This document shows, one piece after another, positions 46,273 to 58,610 of a DNA stretch of 64,000 nt. The translations under genes and the position numbers were made by a program. How positions within the stretch are numbered: the stretch's first letter is position 1; every line of letters starts with the position of its first letter. A model generated the notes under the pieces. That model had not been told where the DNA came from, made no database searches, and saw nothing but the letters and a program-made list of their open reading frames with translations. The DNA is from Nelumbo lutea (lineage: Eukaryota; Streptophyta; Magnoliopsida; Proteales; Nelumbonaceae), in contig JAKGHH010000007.1 of the NCBI GenBank assembly GCA_022828595.1, forward strand, positions 38,192,356-38,256,355, given 5' to 3'.

Positions 46273-48768
46273 CTTTGCCACAACTAGTAGGAGACCTTAC
46301 CAATCGACCAATTAACACTTAAAACTAAATCAATAAAAATAATTTCTATTTATTGTTGTTTTTACATTAGAAAATAAAAAATTGAAAGAAAAACTTGAAT
46401 AAATTTCAAAAAATTACAAATAAATTTCTGAATTTATATGAATAATTTTTTCATGATTTATTGATATGAATAAATTACTTTTGAAAAAATCTGAATTTAT
46501 GAATAATTAATTACTGAAAATATAAAAATTATTTAGTAAATTAACTATCACTAAATTAAATTAACAAAAACTTGAAAACTAGTTTATCAAATCACAAAAC
46601 TAAAATTTCCTAGTAAATACCAAAATCCAAAGTAAATTACCTATAATTTGGAAATTATTAATAATTACCAAATATAAATTATCAATATTAAAATTCACCA
46701 ATAATTTTCTAACTTCGTAATTACCAAAAACCAATGTAATGAAAATTTCCCAATAAATGTAAATTACCCAAAAAATACAAAAACTAGTGTAAATTATTGA
46801 TAATGATGGAAATAATTAATTAATAAAAATATTTATGGAAAATTATAAAAGTTCCCCAATAATTTTACAATTTAATATTTAAAAATTTCAAAAATTAATA
46901 ATTTGTATTACCAAAATTAATTTTTAAAATAAATAATTTTCTAAAATTACCTAAAATAAATAATTATCTTAAAATTACGAAAATTCTTAGGTAGTAATAT
47001 CAATTTCATGTAATACTATTATATAATTAATTTTATATAATATTAAATTAATATTTAAATATTAAAAATTGATTATTTAATAATTATTCATATGAATAAA
47101 TTAAATTTCAAAAAAATATATATTTATGAACAATTAATTACTAAAAATATCAAAACAATTTGATATTTTAATTATCCTAAATGTTTAATGTTTGGAAAGT
47201 TTCCACCTTTGTAACAGTAGTAAAATGGGAGGTAGGGTGATGTGGCCAATAGCTAAGAGCCCAATGATGTGACAAAGTGAGGAGCCTAGGTAGGGTGAAG
47301 GCAGAGAAAGGCAAGTATAACAATATGAAAATAACAATAATTAGTTTTAGCTAAATTAATAGCTTAATCTCTAATAAATAACAATGGTTTAATTTCTAAT
47401 AATTATTGAAAATTTACTGTTAAATAAAAAATGAAAATAGATTATGCATAAGTATTGAAAATATATTTAGTAGAAAAATACAACAAATAATTACTAAATA
47501 CAATAAATATTAACTTTATTATATAAAAATATGTAATAGATATAGAAAAAGATTTTAAAACTATTACTAATGAATATTAATATATCCGAAAATTATTTAC
47601 AAAAATTATTAATTGATACAAGTGAAATAGTGTTTTCAAGTATTATTCTATTTTTTAATATCTGTTTAAAATATTTTATGAAAGCTATTACAAATTTTTG
47701 TTTCTTGGAAGCTTAAATGCCTCTAAATTGTTTAATTTATATTCATTATTTCAATACTATTTAATTTTTTTTTAATTTTTATATCTTATATTCTTATTAT
47801 GAAATATTATTAAATCTTTTATAATTATTTTGTGTTATTTAAATTTATTACATAATTTTTTTATTTAATCTGCTTTTGAAAATGATATTAAAAATACGAT
47901 TTAGTTATTAATTTCCTTCATATTTAAAATATTTAAAGTTTAGTTACTTAAAATTTTAAAATACTAATTATTTATTAAATTCGATACGCCATAAAATTAT
48001 AATTTATAATATTATTACATAATTTTTTGATTAATTTTTCAAAATATAAAATTATTATTAATTCGAATATTATCAAGTCTGTTATAATTATTTTTCTATT
48101 TTAAGGAATATTTTAAATAGATTACAAAATTTCGTTATTTTAACTATTAAAATTTTATTTATGTTAACTATTTTGTTATTTAAAATATTTAAATAATATC
48201 TCAAATATTTAAAATTTTTTATTCAAATTTTATTTATTTTAAAGTTATTATATAATATTAAATATTTTGTTATACAATTATTTAGCTGTTTTTTTATTTT
48301 TTTATTTAAATCTTGAAAATATTATTTAGTTACTAAATTGAATTATCCATAAAATTATATTTTATACTTATTTTTATAATTTCTTTATAAATTTCATAAA
48401 AGTATAAAATTATTAATAATCTGAATATTATTAAGTCTATTATAATTTTTTGTTTTTTTAATAAACATTTAAAAGTTGTTACATAATTTCATTTTAATAT
48501 TTACATAATTATTAAATTTTTTAATTCAAACTTTATTTAGATAGATATAAATGAAAAGTGAAAAGGATAAATAGAAAATAAAAATAATTCAGAAGATAAT
48601 TAGGAATTACAGATAATTTAGGAGAAAGTGGGGGATAATGATGCCACATAGCTGAACATCAGAAAATGAACTCTCTCTTTCTTTATCTATTGGTTGTTTG
48701 TAAAAATGACATGGAACAAATTAAAATAAAAAATAAAAAAAGGATAAAAAAGATAGACTTCATTGTAT
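46273..48768. other. Extremely AT-rich non-coding block
   Basis: About 2.5 kb made mostly of A and T, with no codon structure on either strand. A short GC-richer island at 47210-47320 interrupts it. The end near 48660 (AACTCTCTCTTTCTTTATC) resembles 42890-42912, so repeats of one family may frame it. I see no gene. Confidence 0.55.
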
Positions 48769-48793
48769 TAGTGTGTGTGTGTGTGTGTGTGTG
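48769..48793. repeat. (TG)n microsatellite
   Basis: Twelve or so TG units, followed by GA-rich repeats. Confidence 0.95.
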
Positions 48794-48895
48794 TTTGTTT
48801 ATATATCAAGAGAGAAAGAGAGAGAGGGAGAGATAAGTTTACCCCCTTACATTAGCCTCCTGCTCAAAAGTGGGCTGCCCTCTCTTGAGGAAGAA

Positions 48896-50280
48896 AAATG
48901 GACCTGGTATTTATTTTTAATACTAAGAAAATTTAGGGAGAGGTTTATGGAGAAAGATTCCTCAGAATGGACTGAAAAGGTAAAAAGAAGTGTAGATGCT
49001 AGGGCTATGAACTATCTATTTAATGCTCTAGATATTATTAAGAACAAAAGAATCTCAACTTATAAAATAGCCTAGGAAGTTTAGAGAACCTTAGAAGTAA
49101 CCCATAAGGGAATCGATTTGGTTAAAAGTTCAAAATTAGTATGTTGTTCCATGCTTATGAGCTAGCCAAAATGAAGCCTCTGGAGACCATCATTGACATA
49201 TTTACAAGATTAACAATTATTGTGAACAAACTCAAATCCTTCAAGAAATTCTATCCTAAAGAAGAGAAAATGAGAAATATTTTAAGACCTCTTTCAAAAG
49301 AATTAGAACTCAAAGTTATAACCAACTAAGAACCAAAAAGCTTATGCTCTATGCATATAGATAAGCCAATTAGGTCTCTCCTCACTTTCTTCTTTTGTAT
49401 TAGCCCATAGGCAAAATTACTGACTATCCACACCAACACCACTCAGAAAAGACACCTCTACCAAAGTGTTTTGAATGCAAGGAGGGGTCTATTGCCATTG
49501 TTTAGGAACTAAGAGATTTATAGCCTATTGAAATAGAAGTTGAGCCACCTTGTTTCTCAAACATTGGATGTGAATGATTTTTACCTCATCAAATTGATGG
49601 AGTGCTCTACAATTGGAGATTATGGTTCTAATGCACCAAGGAGGTGTTGAAGAAACCTATGATAGGGACTGTGTAACCTGTAACGAATCTCCTTCAAGGA
49701 TAATTCTTTGAAGAAACATGTCTCTTCTCACTTATGAGATGAGATTAAAAGAGGGAAAAAAAGAAGAGGTCTATAATAGGAAGAATATTGCCCTGAAGTT
49801 TGCAGCTGAAGATAAAGAAGAAAATGAAGATTATAGTGATAATGATGAAGAAATGGCCCTACTTTCAAGAAGATTTTTAGAAATCAAAGGCAAGAAGTAC
49901 ATTGAAAGAAAGCTACTTGCTTTGAATGCAAGGGAGGACACTTTAAATAAGAATGCCCTAATTTGGGAAAAAAAAAAAGCTCATAGGCAAGAAGAAGGCA
50001 CTAAAAGCCACTTGGGATGGGTCAAACTTAAGTGATGAAGAATTAAAATGTGAACAAGGCAACCTTGGCTTCTTGTTGAGGATGAAGAGGTAAGTTCTAA
50101 CTCTTTATATCTTAGTTTTGATTTTACTGAAAGATCTTATAGATTCTATTTAAGAACTATTAGAGATATATAAGACAATAATAATTAAAGACAAGGAGTT
50201 TAAGAAAATGCTAGAGAATTAGAAATTAAGATAGATAAGTTAAAGGATGAAATGGATAGTCTTAAATCCTTCAAACAACA
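48896..50280 (+). pseudogene. SIRE/Maximus-type Copia gag remnant
   Basis: Segments in order match SIRE-like gag: WTEKVKRSVDARAMNYLFNA (48970-49030), MLFHAYELAKMKPLETIIDI then FTRLTIIVNKLKSFKKFY (49141-49260), SLLTYEMRLKEGKKEE (49721-49770), DDEEMALLSRRFLEIKGKKY (about 49840-49900) and WVKLK-like lysine-rich text to 50035. A weaker helical stretch (LEIKIDKLKDEMDSLKSF) ends at about 50275. The cysteines of the zinc knuckle are only partly recognisable. The frame is broken by stops and by ~340 bp of foreign sequence at 49381-49715. The SINE at 50295 lies just downstream. This Copia fragment has no pol or LTR nearby. Confidence 0.8.
49381..49715. mobile_element. Insertion inside the SIRE-type gag
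   Basis: The gag sequence SLLT reads up to 49390 and resumes at 49720 with SLLTYEMRLKE. Flanks TCTCTCCTCACTT and TCTCTTCTCACTT duplicate about 12 bases. The insert has no clear terminal motifs. Part of it reads KCFECKEG, reminiscent of another gag zinc knuckle, so it could be a fragment of a second retroelement. Confidence 0.45.
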
Positions 50281-50294
50281 ACTAAGGAGAATCA

Positions 50295-50455
50295 CCAATT
50301 GATGGTGGCTCAGTTGGTAGGTTCTCTGACTCGTTGGAGTAGAGACCTGGGATCAAATCCCGCTGCCACCAGTGGTTGGGGGGGTTAAGGGAAAAGGGAT
50401 GGGCTACCCCCTGTTGCGTTAGCCCCATGAAGCGAAAAAAAAAAAAAAAAACAAA
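50295..50455 (+). mobile_element. tRNA-derived SINE, 161 bp
   Basis: The internal RNA polymerase III promoter has an A box TGGCTCAGTTGG (50306-50317, an exact fit to TRGYNNARNNGG) and a B box-like GGATCAAATCC (50350-50360). It ends in an 18-base A run. A perfect 12-bp target duplication TAAGGAGAATCA flanks it (50283-50294 and 50456-50467). It is not a functional tRNA gene: the 3' part lacks an acceptor stem and continues into a GGGGGGTTAAGG tail. Confidence 0.92.
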
Positions 50456-51419
50456 TAAGGAGAATCAATTGAAAATATGGATCATTCTTCTTTTTTCAAT
50501 TTAAAAGAATACATTTGTCTATCTGTTACCATTGAGTTTATACCATTGTTAATGTTATTCTTTTGGACTAATATAGTTGGTATTCTCTTGCATGCATTTC
50601 TCACTGTTGCTATTCTCTTGTACTATTACCATTGAGTTCATTCCATTCTTTTCTTAAATGCTTTATCTTGTTTTTTGTTTTTTTGTATTGTATGCATTTG
50701 GTGAGGAGGCTAACAAGGGTGCCCCTGTTATGTTTATCTTTTACATTAACAAAGGATACCCCTGTTCCAAATTCAAGTTGAAATTTTGCACCACTATCCA
50801 ATAGTATAAACTAAATGAGAATGAATTGAACATTCTATTATGTTTTGGGTATGAATCATTTGATGGTGGGTCTAAATACTTGAAACATAGGGCAGCTAAG
50901 CAGGTTGCTAATTTTGGGGGCTTTAGTCCTACAAGCTTAGTTTGGAGGCTCTCTCAATATATGCAAATTTGCATAACGATTATCTAGGATTTCTTAGAAT
51001 GCTAATTATGGTTTATCATATCATGTGACTCAACAAGTGGAGTTTAACTTCTATTTCCCATCCAAACAATCAAATTGGATAAGAATCCCTTGACTAGCCA
51101 GGTTTTTTTTTTCCTTTTTTAGTTTACCCTTTCAGTCCCTATAGTTCTATATATACCCCTCATTTGCAGTTTTCCTTATATAAGTTTAAAAGTATCTTGT
51201 TTTTGGAACATGGAGAGATCTTATATGGATAAAATTTGGCACACCAATTAAGGAGACAATTATTGGAACATTGGGAGAACATTTGAAACCCTTTGTGCTC
51301 TAGCAAACCCACTCCCTTTATATAACCCAGTTAATGAAGTTGTCAAGCTGGTTTAGATTGAAATGAATATACCTAGGCCTATAATTTGATTAATTAATAA
51401 TGAAATATGAGAAGAATCT

Positions 51420-52235
51420 TATCCATTGGATTCACTAAGGAGGATGACGACCCAATATAATGCCCTACTTTCCCATACAAGGTTTTCCACTAACTTTGAG
51501 ACTAAGAAGCCTATAGCAAATGAGGATGTTTGGGCCACTATGTATCAATATATTTGGTGTTAAAAAATATGATTACGTAAATAGAATTAATTTCAATTTA
51601 AATAAATTTGGTAGACTTGTGGATGGGCCCAAAAGTTTAGAACCATAAACTGTAGTTGTTGAGAAGAGTTGGAGTTTATATTCTTTAGAACTCAAGTCAC
51701 TGGTAAACATGCTTATAACGCCACAAAAATACTATCTAATGATGATGAAAGGGTACCTGAAACAAAACCACTTCCTCAAGTATATGGTCTTAGAACTCCT
51801 CTAACTGTTGAATCTGAGGTAGAGGAAGAAGACTTGTTGGATGCTCAGGGTGATTGCCACACTAGAGTTAGTGGCATGCCAAACTCAAGAAAGAAGAGAA
51901 AGACTACCAAACCATCTACCTCTAATGTTGCACTATCAATTTGGATTGAAGCTAGTATGATTAGATATGAGATTCAAAAACTCAAGTTGAAGTAAGAAAT
52001 GCTTGTCATGAAGGGTGGAAAGGGGTCATCAGATGAATCAGAGAAAGAGAAGTGAAACATCACTAATTGCATTTCTATATTGAATGACATATATGCAACC
52101 CACAATCTCCTCGACAGTGCTATTATATGCAACAAAGTTATTCAAGGATGATATTTGGAGGCTTATGTTCATTGACTTGTTAGATGAGCTTAGGGTTACT
52201 TGGTTGCACACTCTAGATGGAAATGATATATAAGG
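51420..52235 (+). pseudogene. PIF/Harbinger ORF1 (Myb/SANT-like DNA-binding protein), decayed
   Basis: Fragments fit the plant Myb/SANT-like partner protein of PIF/Harbinger transposons, which binds DNA and helps import the transposase. Part of the trihelix reads QYNALLSHTRFSTNFETKKP then IANEDVWATMYQYIW (51449-51560). The linker ELEFIFFRTQVTGKHAYNAT follows at about 51668-51725, then a long acidic region with a KKRKTTK basic patch. The C-terminal DDIWRLMFIDLLDELRVTWL is recognisable at about 52150-52210. Several frames and stops are involved. It is in the same orientation as the transposase at 54.2 kb, which supports a single element. Confidence 0.7.
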
Positions 52236-52263
52236 AAAATGATATTAGGTTCAGGTTTTTTAT

Positions 52264-52300
52264 AATACTAGTAATTGAGCACATGCATTACACATGAGAA
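52264..52300 (-). mobile_element. Helitron-like 3' terminus
   Basis: ACTAGTAATTGAGCACATGC is followed by ATTACACATGAG. On the minus strand there is a six-pair stem with two wobble pairs and then CTAG. TATAATACTAGTAATT recurs at 52377. The terminus is diverged, so confidence is low. Confidence 0.35.
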
Positions 52301-52489
52301 ATTTTTTCTTCATATTAATTATTTGGATTTTAGATATATCATAGTTAAGATAGAAATGAAATCATTTGAATTTTATAATACTAGTAATTCACAATCATCT
52401 TTATCTGCTCAATGACTATGTGATTTGAAAATAAATAAAAAATATTTTTTGGTTTCTGTGTTTATGTTCTCTATATCAATTTCTCTCAT

Positions 52490-52850
52490 TCTCTCTCTCT
52501 CTCTCTCTACCTATTGTTTTCCCTCAATTTCTCTCATTCTCTTTCTCAGTTGATTTCTCTTTCTTCCTTAATTTCTATCGTTCTCCCTCAGTTTCTCTCT
52601 CACTCTCTCTCTCTCTTTCTTTTTTATTTTCTTACACACTTATATGGTATTAATTAGATTCTATAAAAGAACATGAGACTAACTTAGTATTGTTCAAAAA
52701 TCATTACACCAATTTGGTAAAAATTCACAAGAAACTCTTGGCTATGAAATTTACACCAATTGGAGAATGATAGAGATTGAGGAAGAAGGAGATATTGATC
52801 GAGAGGGAGAGTGAGGGAGAAGAAAATGAGAGATTGAGGGAGAACGATAA

Positions 52851-52896
<46 letters not shown>

Positions 52897-52990
52897 TTTG
52901 ATTTGGCTACAAACTAAAGCTGAAAGAGTGGGAGAGACAGAGGGAGCGGGAGAATGAGAGATGACTATGAGAGTCAGAGAGAAGGTAGAG
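52490..52990. repeat. CT-rich and GA-rich inverted arms
   Basis: A CT-rich arm (52490-52640) containing TATCGTTCTCCCTCAGTTTC faces a GA-rich arm (52760-52990) containing GATTGAGGGAGAACGATA. The two can pair around a ~120-base spacer. A (GA)n run of 16 units at about 52859-52894 lies in the right arm. Confidence 0.65.
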
Positions 52991-55199
52991 AGATCAAGAG
53001 CCAGATGGAGTGAGAGAGAAACTAAAAACCTATTTTCAGTATAGGTTTTTTGCTGTGTCCAACATGGACTAAGAGTCCCATGTTGGCAACAACCACATAA
53101 GCTTCTAATGACATAGCAGGCTTCCCTTTAAATTAATTATATATTTCATTTACATTATATAAAATATTTTTTACTTATCGCACTTAATTTTTGTTTGTTT
53201 GTGGTATCATTTGACTCAACACACTAACTCACCATCTAAAAAGAAAAATAGTTTAATTTCTAGGTTGACATTAGATTTTGTATTACATTTCCATCATTGA
53301 TAAAATTATTTCTTATGTATAAAATTTATTTTTGTTCAATATAATAAATGCATAATATTAGAGATGTACCCAATATTTTATTTTTTATAAATATATAACA
53401 TTAGATATGTGCCCAAAATTTCTTTATATAAAACATTAGATATGTGCCCAAAATTTCTTTATCTTTTTTTTATTTTTGTGATTTTTTCTACTTTCTAATA
53501 TTAAAAATTTTATTATTTGACTATATCATCATTTCATTTCTAGGTAGATTTTAAACTTAGAATTTCATTTTCATCATTAATAAAAATACTTTTTACATTT
53601 CATAGTTATTTATTTTATTTTTTATTATTTATTAATCCATTTGACCCCAAATGGTCGAATTACTTGCCCACCACTGGGAGCGAAGAAAATGGTTTTGTTT
53701 TCAAAATATGTATTTTTATATTACTAAAATTAATATTATGGATTTAATTACAATAATTTAAAATTTTTATCAATAAATTTAAATATAGAGGGTAAATTTT
53801 ATCCTTAGAAAATTCTAGAAATATTCTTGAGGCCATTGGTGCTTTTTAAAGTAGTATAAATGATAGGGGGATTAGGGTAGAACTGACTAGTTAAAGAACT
53901 TATGTTATTTTTGTTTCACAACTCCTAACTACTTATACTTGTGAATGTACATCTATTTTTTTTATGTGATAGTATATGTTGATACGATGATGAAAGTCTA
54001 TGTTTGAGTGACCATATATATTTTGATACATAGTTGATACTAGCTTTTTGGTATACAAATGATACTCTCTTGTAGGTTGTGACCATATGTACTTTGAGTA
54101 GCATGTATGTGAATTATGTATGACACAAAAAGGAAATATGTACTTGAATAAAGTGAATCATGTCTTTAGAATCTTCAGATTCATCAAAATGTGTTGTAAT
54201 ATAGAGTTTCATTCTGCCCAACATCTTATAGGTTGCCACAAAGGCTTGTCAACATAAGTGTATGACATCTACATTGAGAGGGCATGACTATGTATAGGGA
54301 GAGGTTTTGAATGACTTGGAACATCCTCATCAATGTTACAATTCTTTTAGAATGGAATGTCAATTTTTAAAACTATGCAAATATGTTGAAACATAGAGGG
54401 TTGTTGAAAAATACATAATAGGTAATGGTTTAGGAATCCTTAGCTTACTTCTTGTTGATTGTTGGCCATAATGAAAGGAATTGAATCATGGCAAACCGCT
54501 TTCAACATTCAGTATGGACAATTAATACACATTTTAGGAAGGTTGTTAAAGCTATATGTAGGCTAGGAGGGGAGCTCTTAACTCCTCCTTCATTTATTGA
54601 AACTCCTACACATATCAATGGATAAGAGAGAGACTTCCCATACTTTAAGGTAATAGTTTAGTAGTATTAGCAAATAATTTATAAGATTTCCTACCACAAT
54701 TATGCTTACATTGATGATTCCCATCTTCTAGGATTGTATTGGTGTAATAAATGGCATTACATGTTAGTGCATCTGTGCCCACTAAGGACCAAGTCTCATA
54801 CAAGGGAAGGAAAAAGATTTGCACATTGAATGTATTAGTTGCATGTTCCTTTGACATGCAATTTACATTTGCGTTCATAAGGTGGAAAGGTTCATCACCT
54901 GATTCAAGATTACTTCTAGAAGCCATTGCCAATCCTGACTAAAAGTTCTTAATGCCCCCCACTTGGTTTAATTTAAGGTTCATTTTTTTTTTAATTTAAG
55001 AGCAAATTTCTTAAATTACCCTTATGGTTTAGTTAATTGACTAACTCTACACTTACTATTTACATATGTCTTAGAGGACCCCTGAGTTTTCTGACAATTG
55101 ACAAAATCCTCCTTGACATTAACTTTCATTAACAAAAAATTGAAAAAGACTATTTTACCCATTATTCTCCTCCAAATTTTCAAAATGAAACATTAACTT

Positions 55200-55960
55200 C
55201 ATTAGATTCAAACCTCTACGGTTCAACAACATCAACTGATAGAATCGTTGCTATAGTTGTCACTGGCTACGTTCATTGAGAGAACGGAATCGCGTCTTGA
55301 ATATGAACAAACCCTAAAATAGAGTTTGTTCTAATTTCAAACCATCACCCACTAGACAAATTCTAAATCGTGGTTGTAGATCATCAGTGTTACCCAACCA
55401 CAACATACACTTAGCCTAAACAAATGGGTCAACACGGCCATCTAATCTCACTGCATCTACTACCAAGAGTGTTTCCACTAGCAGCACTTCTAGAGGAAAG
55501 GAATGTAACAAGGTTTCTCGAGGTTGAACTGTGCCTCGTGGAATCAATGTCCTTGCAAGGGTTTTGCAGGATACAAATAGAGAATTATGGCATTTGCAAG
55601 ACCCCAGTTTGCCATTGTCGATAAATACTGGCTCAAGAACAACAACCTCTTCCAAACTCATTCCATCTAAGAAATCGGGAAGTGATAGTCCCATATCGTC
55701 TCCTCAAACAATCCAAGTGGCAGTAGCAAGGCATTGTCACCAGCTCTTTGGGGGCACATTAGGCTTGCATCCCCTAGTAAGCTTATGACAAATTCAACCT
55801 CTTCTCCATTAAAGAGAATGTCGGTTTGTCACAGATGAGGAATGTAGCAACAACCCCATTGAGTGGTCATTACATTAGCACGTCTTCAATTCTTAGTTTT
55901 CTATTGATGTTAGGAGAGGGAAGATGGGGGAAAACTGGATTGTTGATACACATCTCTTGA
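55200..55960. other. Possible captured gene fragment inside the MULE
   Basis: The interior is less AT-rich than the ends. The + strand frame at 55531-55788 reads ARVLQDTNRELWHLQDPSLP then a serine- and threonine-rich stretch. I do not recognise a family. Pack-MULEs commonly carry such host exons. No splice-consistent structure could be established. Confidence 0.35.
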
Positions 55961-56709
55961 GGCTTTTGTATAACCGCCTAGAGGTGTAAATTAAACGGTC
56001 ATGCCAGGCCAGCACGGCATGGCCTGTGGGTGACCCGTGCAAAGTATGGGCTATGTCGTTCTGGCCCATAGGACATCCTGGTCGTGCTGCCTTCCCTAGG
56101 GATAACTTGGGGTTTGACCTGGCACAGCCCACGACCCAAGCCCGTGCAGGCCCATGTTGTGTCAATGCCAGGCCACGGGCCTAGGCCGGGCCAGGTTGCA
56201 AGCTGTGCCGCGTGCCTAGGTTGTGCCAGGTTGGGCAACAGGTCAAGCCTTGGGTGTAGGCCAAACTGGGCCAAACAGGTTTTCTACCTATTTTTTGTTT
56301 CTTTTTTGAAAATTTTGATTTTTTTTTCTTTCTTTGCTAAGTAAAAGAGTAAAACTAAAATATTTAACTTTCCTTTGGTCTTTGGGAACTATTTGAAAAA
56401 ATAAGAAATGAGAAATCTAACAAATAAATTAAAAAATACTTAACCAAATAAGAATGGAGTAATAAATTGGAAGAAAAATAGGAATTTTATTTCATTTAAA
56501 TTTGAATGATACAAATTACAGAGCATGCAATGGTTGGATACATGGATGAAAGAAATATGAAAATTAGAAAATGGAATAAATTAATAAAATATAAAAATAC
56601 GATATAGTTACTAATTGAAAATACAAAATTACATTGTTAAAAAATAGCAAATAAATTAAATAAAATTAAAAGAAATTACAATAATTTGAAAAAATGTTAT
56701 ACAACTATT

Positions 56710-57769
56710 GTTCATGAATCATGACTTTTATCATCTGCTTCAAGTGAAATATCGGGCTTAGTGTCATGCCCTCATTTGTCTTGTAATATGTCTTCAACAT
56801 CCAGCAAATCTTTAAAGTAGATGCACATCTCTATACTTTCATCATTCACACAGCTTCTCTTGTTGTCCAACACCTTAGTACCTGCACTAAAACGGGACTC
56901 TGATGGAACTATAGAGACCGAAGGGGCTAGTAGATCACGTGCCATGGCGATGAGAACTGGATAATTTTTTGAATGTTCACTCCACCAGGCTAAAATATCA
57001 AATTTATTTGTTCCCCCACCTAAAGTAGAAAAAAAAATGCTTGTAAATAAAAATTAAGTTCAATAAATGAACTTGTTGTTGAGTTAGTAGATTTCTTCCT
57101 TCTACTTATTAAATAAAAAAGTTTTTCTCTTCTACTACTAGGCTCAAGTTAAGAAGTAGAAGATGCAACTATACAAATTGTAGAATTATTTTCTATTACT
57201 TCAAATTCATGTAAACTGTACATTTTAAATAATAAACTATTAATTTCTTCTTTTTTATTTTCAATCTCAACATTCATATTTTTACAATATATTTCAAGTA
57301 AAATATCTAAACCATCTTTCCTAATCCTATGATCTAATATTGTAGCTAAGCAATAAAGAGAAGAAATGCTCTCCCAATATTTTTTAAAGTTATTTTCCAT
57401 TATTTCAACAATACTTTTAAATTGTGGATTAGTTCTATACTTTGCAAAACAATCACTAATCATTATTAATTGATAAGGTAAATTACAAATAGTTGGATAA
57501 TAAATGTCAGATAATTCATTAGTTGCATCATAAAAATGTTATAAAAAAATCTCTTATACAAATTTCCATTTCTCAGTCTTCCTCAAATATAATATCATTA
57601 GGTATTTTTGCATTATAAAATTCAGTAAGAACTTATTTATTAGAAATACAACTTTCTAACATAGCATAGGTAGAATTCCATTTATGTTTAACATCTAATA
57701 TAAAATGTTTATATTTTAAACCATAATTTTGACATAAATATTTAAATTCTTGTTTTCTTGCTCTAGAAC

Positions 57770-57813
<44 letters not shown>

Positions 57814-58610
57814 TAGAAATAATATTTAAAGCATCCTGAATACATAAATTTAAGATGTGACATGCACATCTAATATGAAATAATTTACCATTTAACATGG
57901 TTTTAATTGAGATTTTAAAAGATTTATTGCATAATCATTATTATTAGCATTATCAAAACTATTAGAAAATAATTTATTCTCAATTCCATAAGCATGTAAA
58001 GTATTTAAAATGCTTGCAGCAATAGCTGGGTTAGTATGTGTCGATTTAAGCCTAGTAAAACTTAAAATTCTTTTATTTAAAAGTCATTATTCATCAATAA
58101 AATGATCAGTAACACAAATATAACTTATGTTAAATTTAAAAGTCCAAACATAAAAAATAATTGCAACTTTAGAATTAAGATTCGATAACATATAAATTAA
58201 ATTTTGTTTATATGAATAAAAAATTTAAAGCATCTAATCGAATAGTATTCCTACAAACTTTTTTATATTGTGGATTTACAGAATTACGTAACCATTTGTC
58301 AAGTTTAATATCTTTAGCTAACAAAAATGGTTGTTCAATATGTACAATGTATTTTGTTAATTATTGCCTCATTTATTCTTGAGAATATTTAAATGTACCA
58401 ACCCCCCGCCCCCCTCCCAATTTGTGTTTGTGTTGTTTCACTCTCTTCTTCTTCTTTCTCATGGATGAGCAAATGTCTGACCAAATGGTCAATGCCACCC
58501 TTGCTACAATAGTTAAAGTATTTCCTATATTTTTGGCAAATAGCTCTTTTTCCCTTCCCCTCAACTTCCTCTACTTTAAATATTTTCCAAACCGAGCTAA
58601 TCAACTTAGA
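56710..58610 (-). pseudogene. hAT transposase (BED finger and dimerisation domain), decayed
   Basis: Read on the minus strand, domains occur in normal hAT order. A BED-type zinc finger at 58400-58604 shows ICQKYRKYF and GGIDHLVRHLLIHE. A core block at about 57640-57890 shows HIRCACHILNLCIQDALN and FILDVKHKWNSTYAMLE. The region 57149-57463 shows MENNFKKYWESISSLYCLAT and LDHRIRKDG. The C-terminal hAT dimerisation domain at 56770-57000 shows FDILAWWSEHSKNYPVLIAM, RDLLAPSVSIVPSESRFSAG and LDNKRSCV. Stops and frameshifts interrupt it. A TA microsatellite has expanded within the frame between the two core blocks. It is likely a recently inactivated or internally decayed copy, since the ends are intact. 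Confidence 0.9.
57775..57810. repeat. (TA)n microsatellite within the hAT transposase
   Basis: About 18 TA units. In the minus-strand transposase frame it translates as alternating tyrosine and isoleucine between IISTH and KSSRARKQEF. Confidence 0.95.

Noticed and set aside
48773..49075. 100-codon ORF beginning in a TG repeat as an independent gene
   Set aside because: The start is microsatellite sequence; the later part is the SIRE-type gag remnant already annotated.
50306..50360. tRNA gene
   Set aside because: A and B boxes are present, but there is no closed cloverleaf or acceptor stem, and an A-tail and target duplication show it is a SINE.
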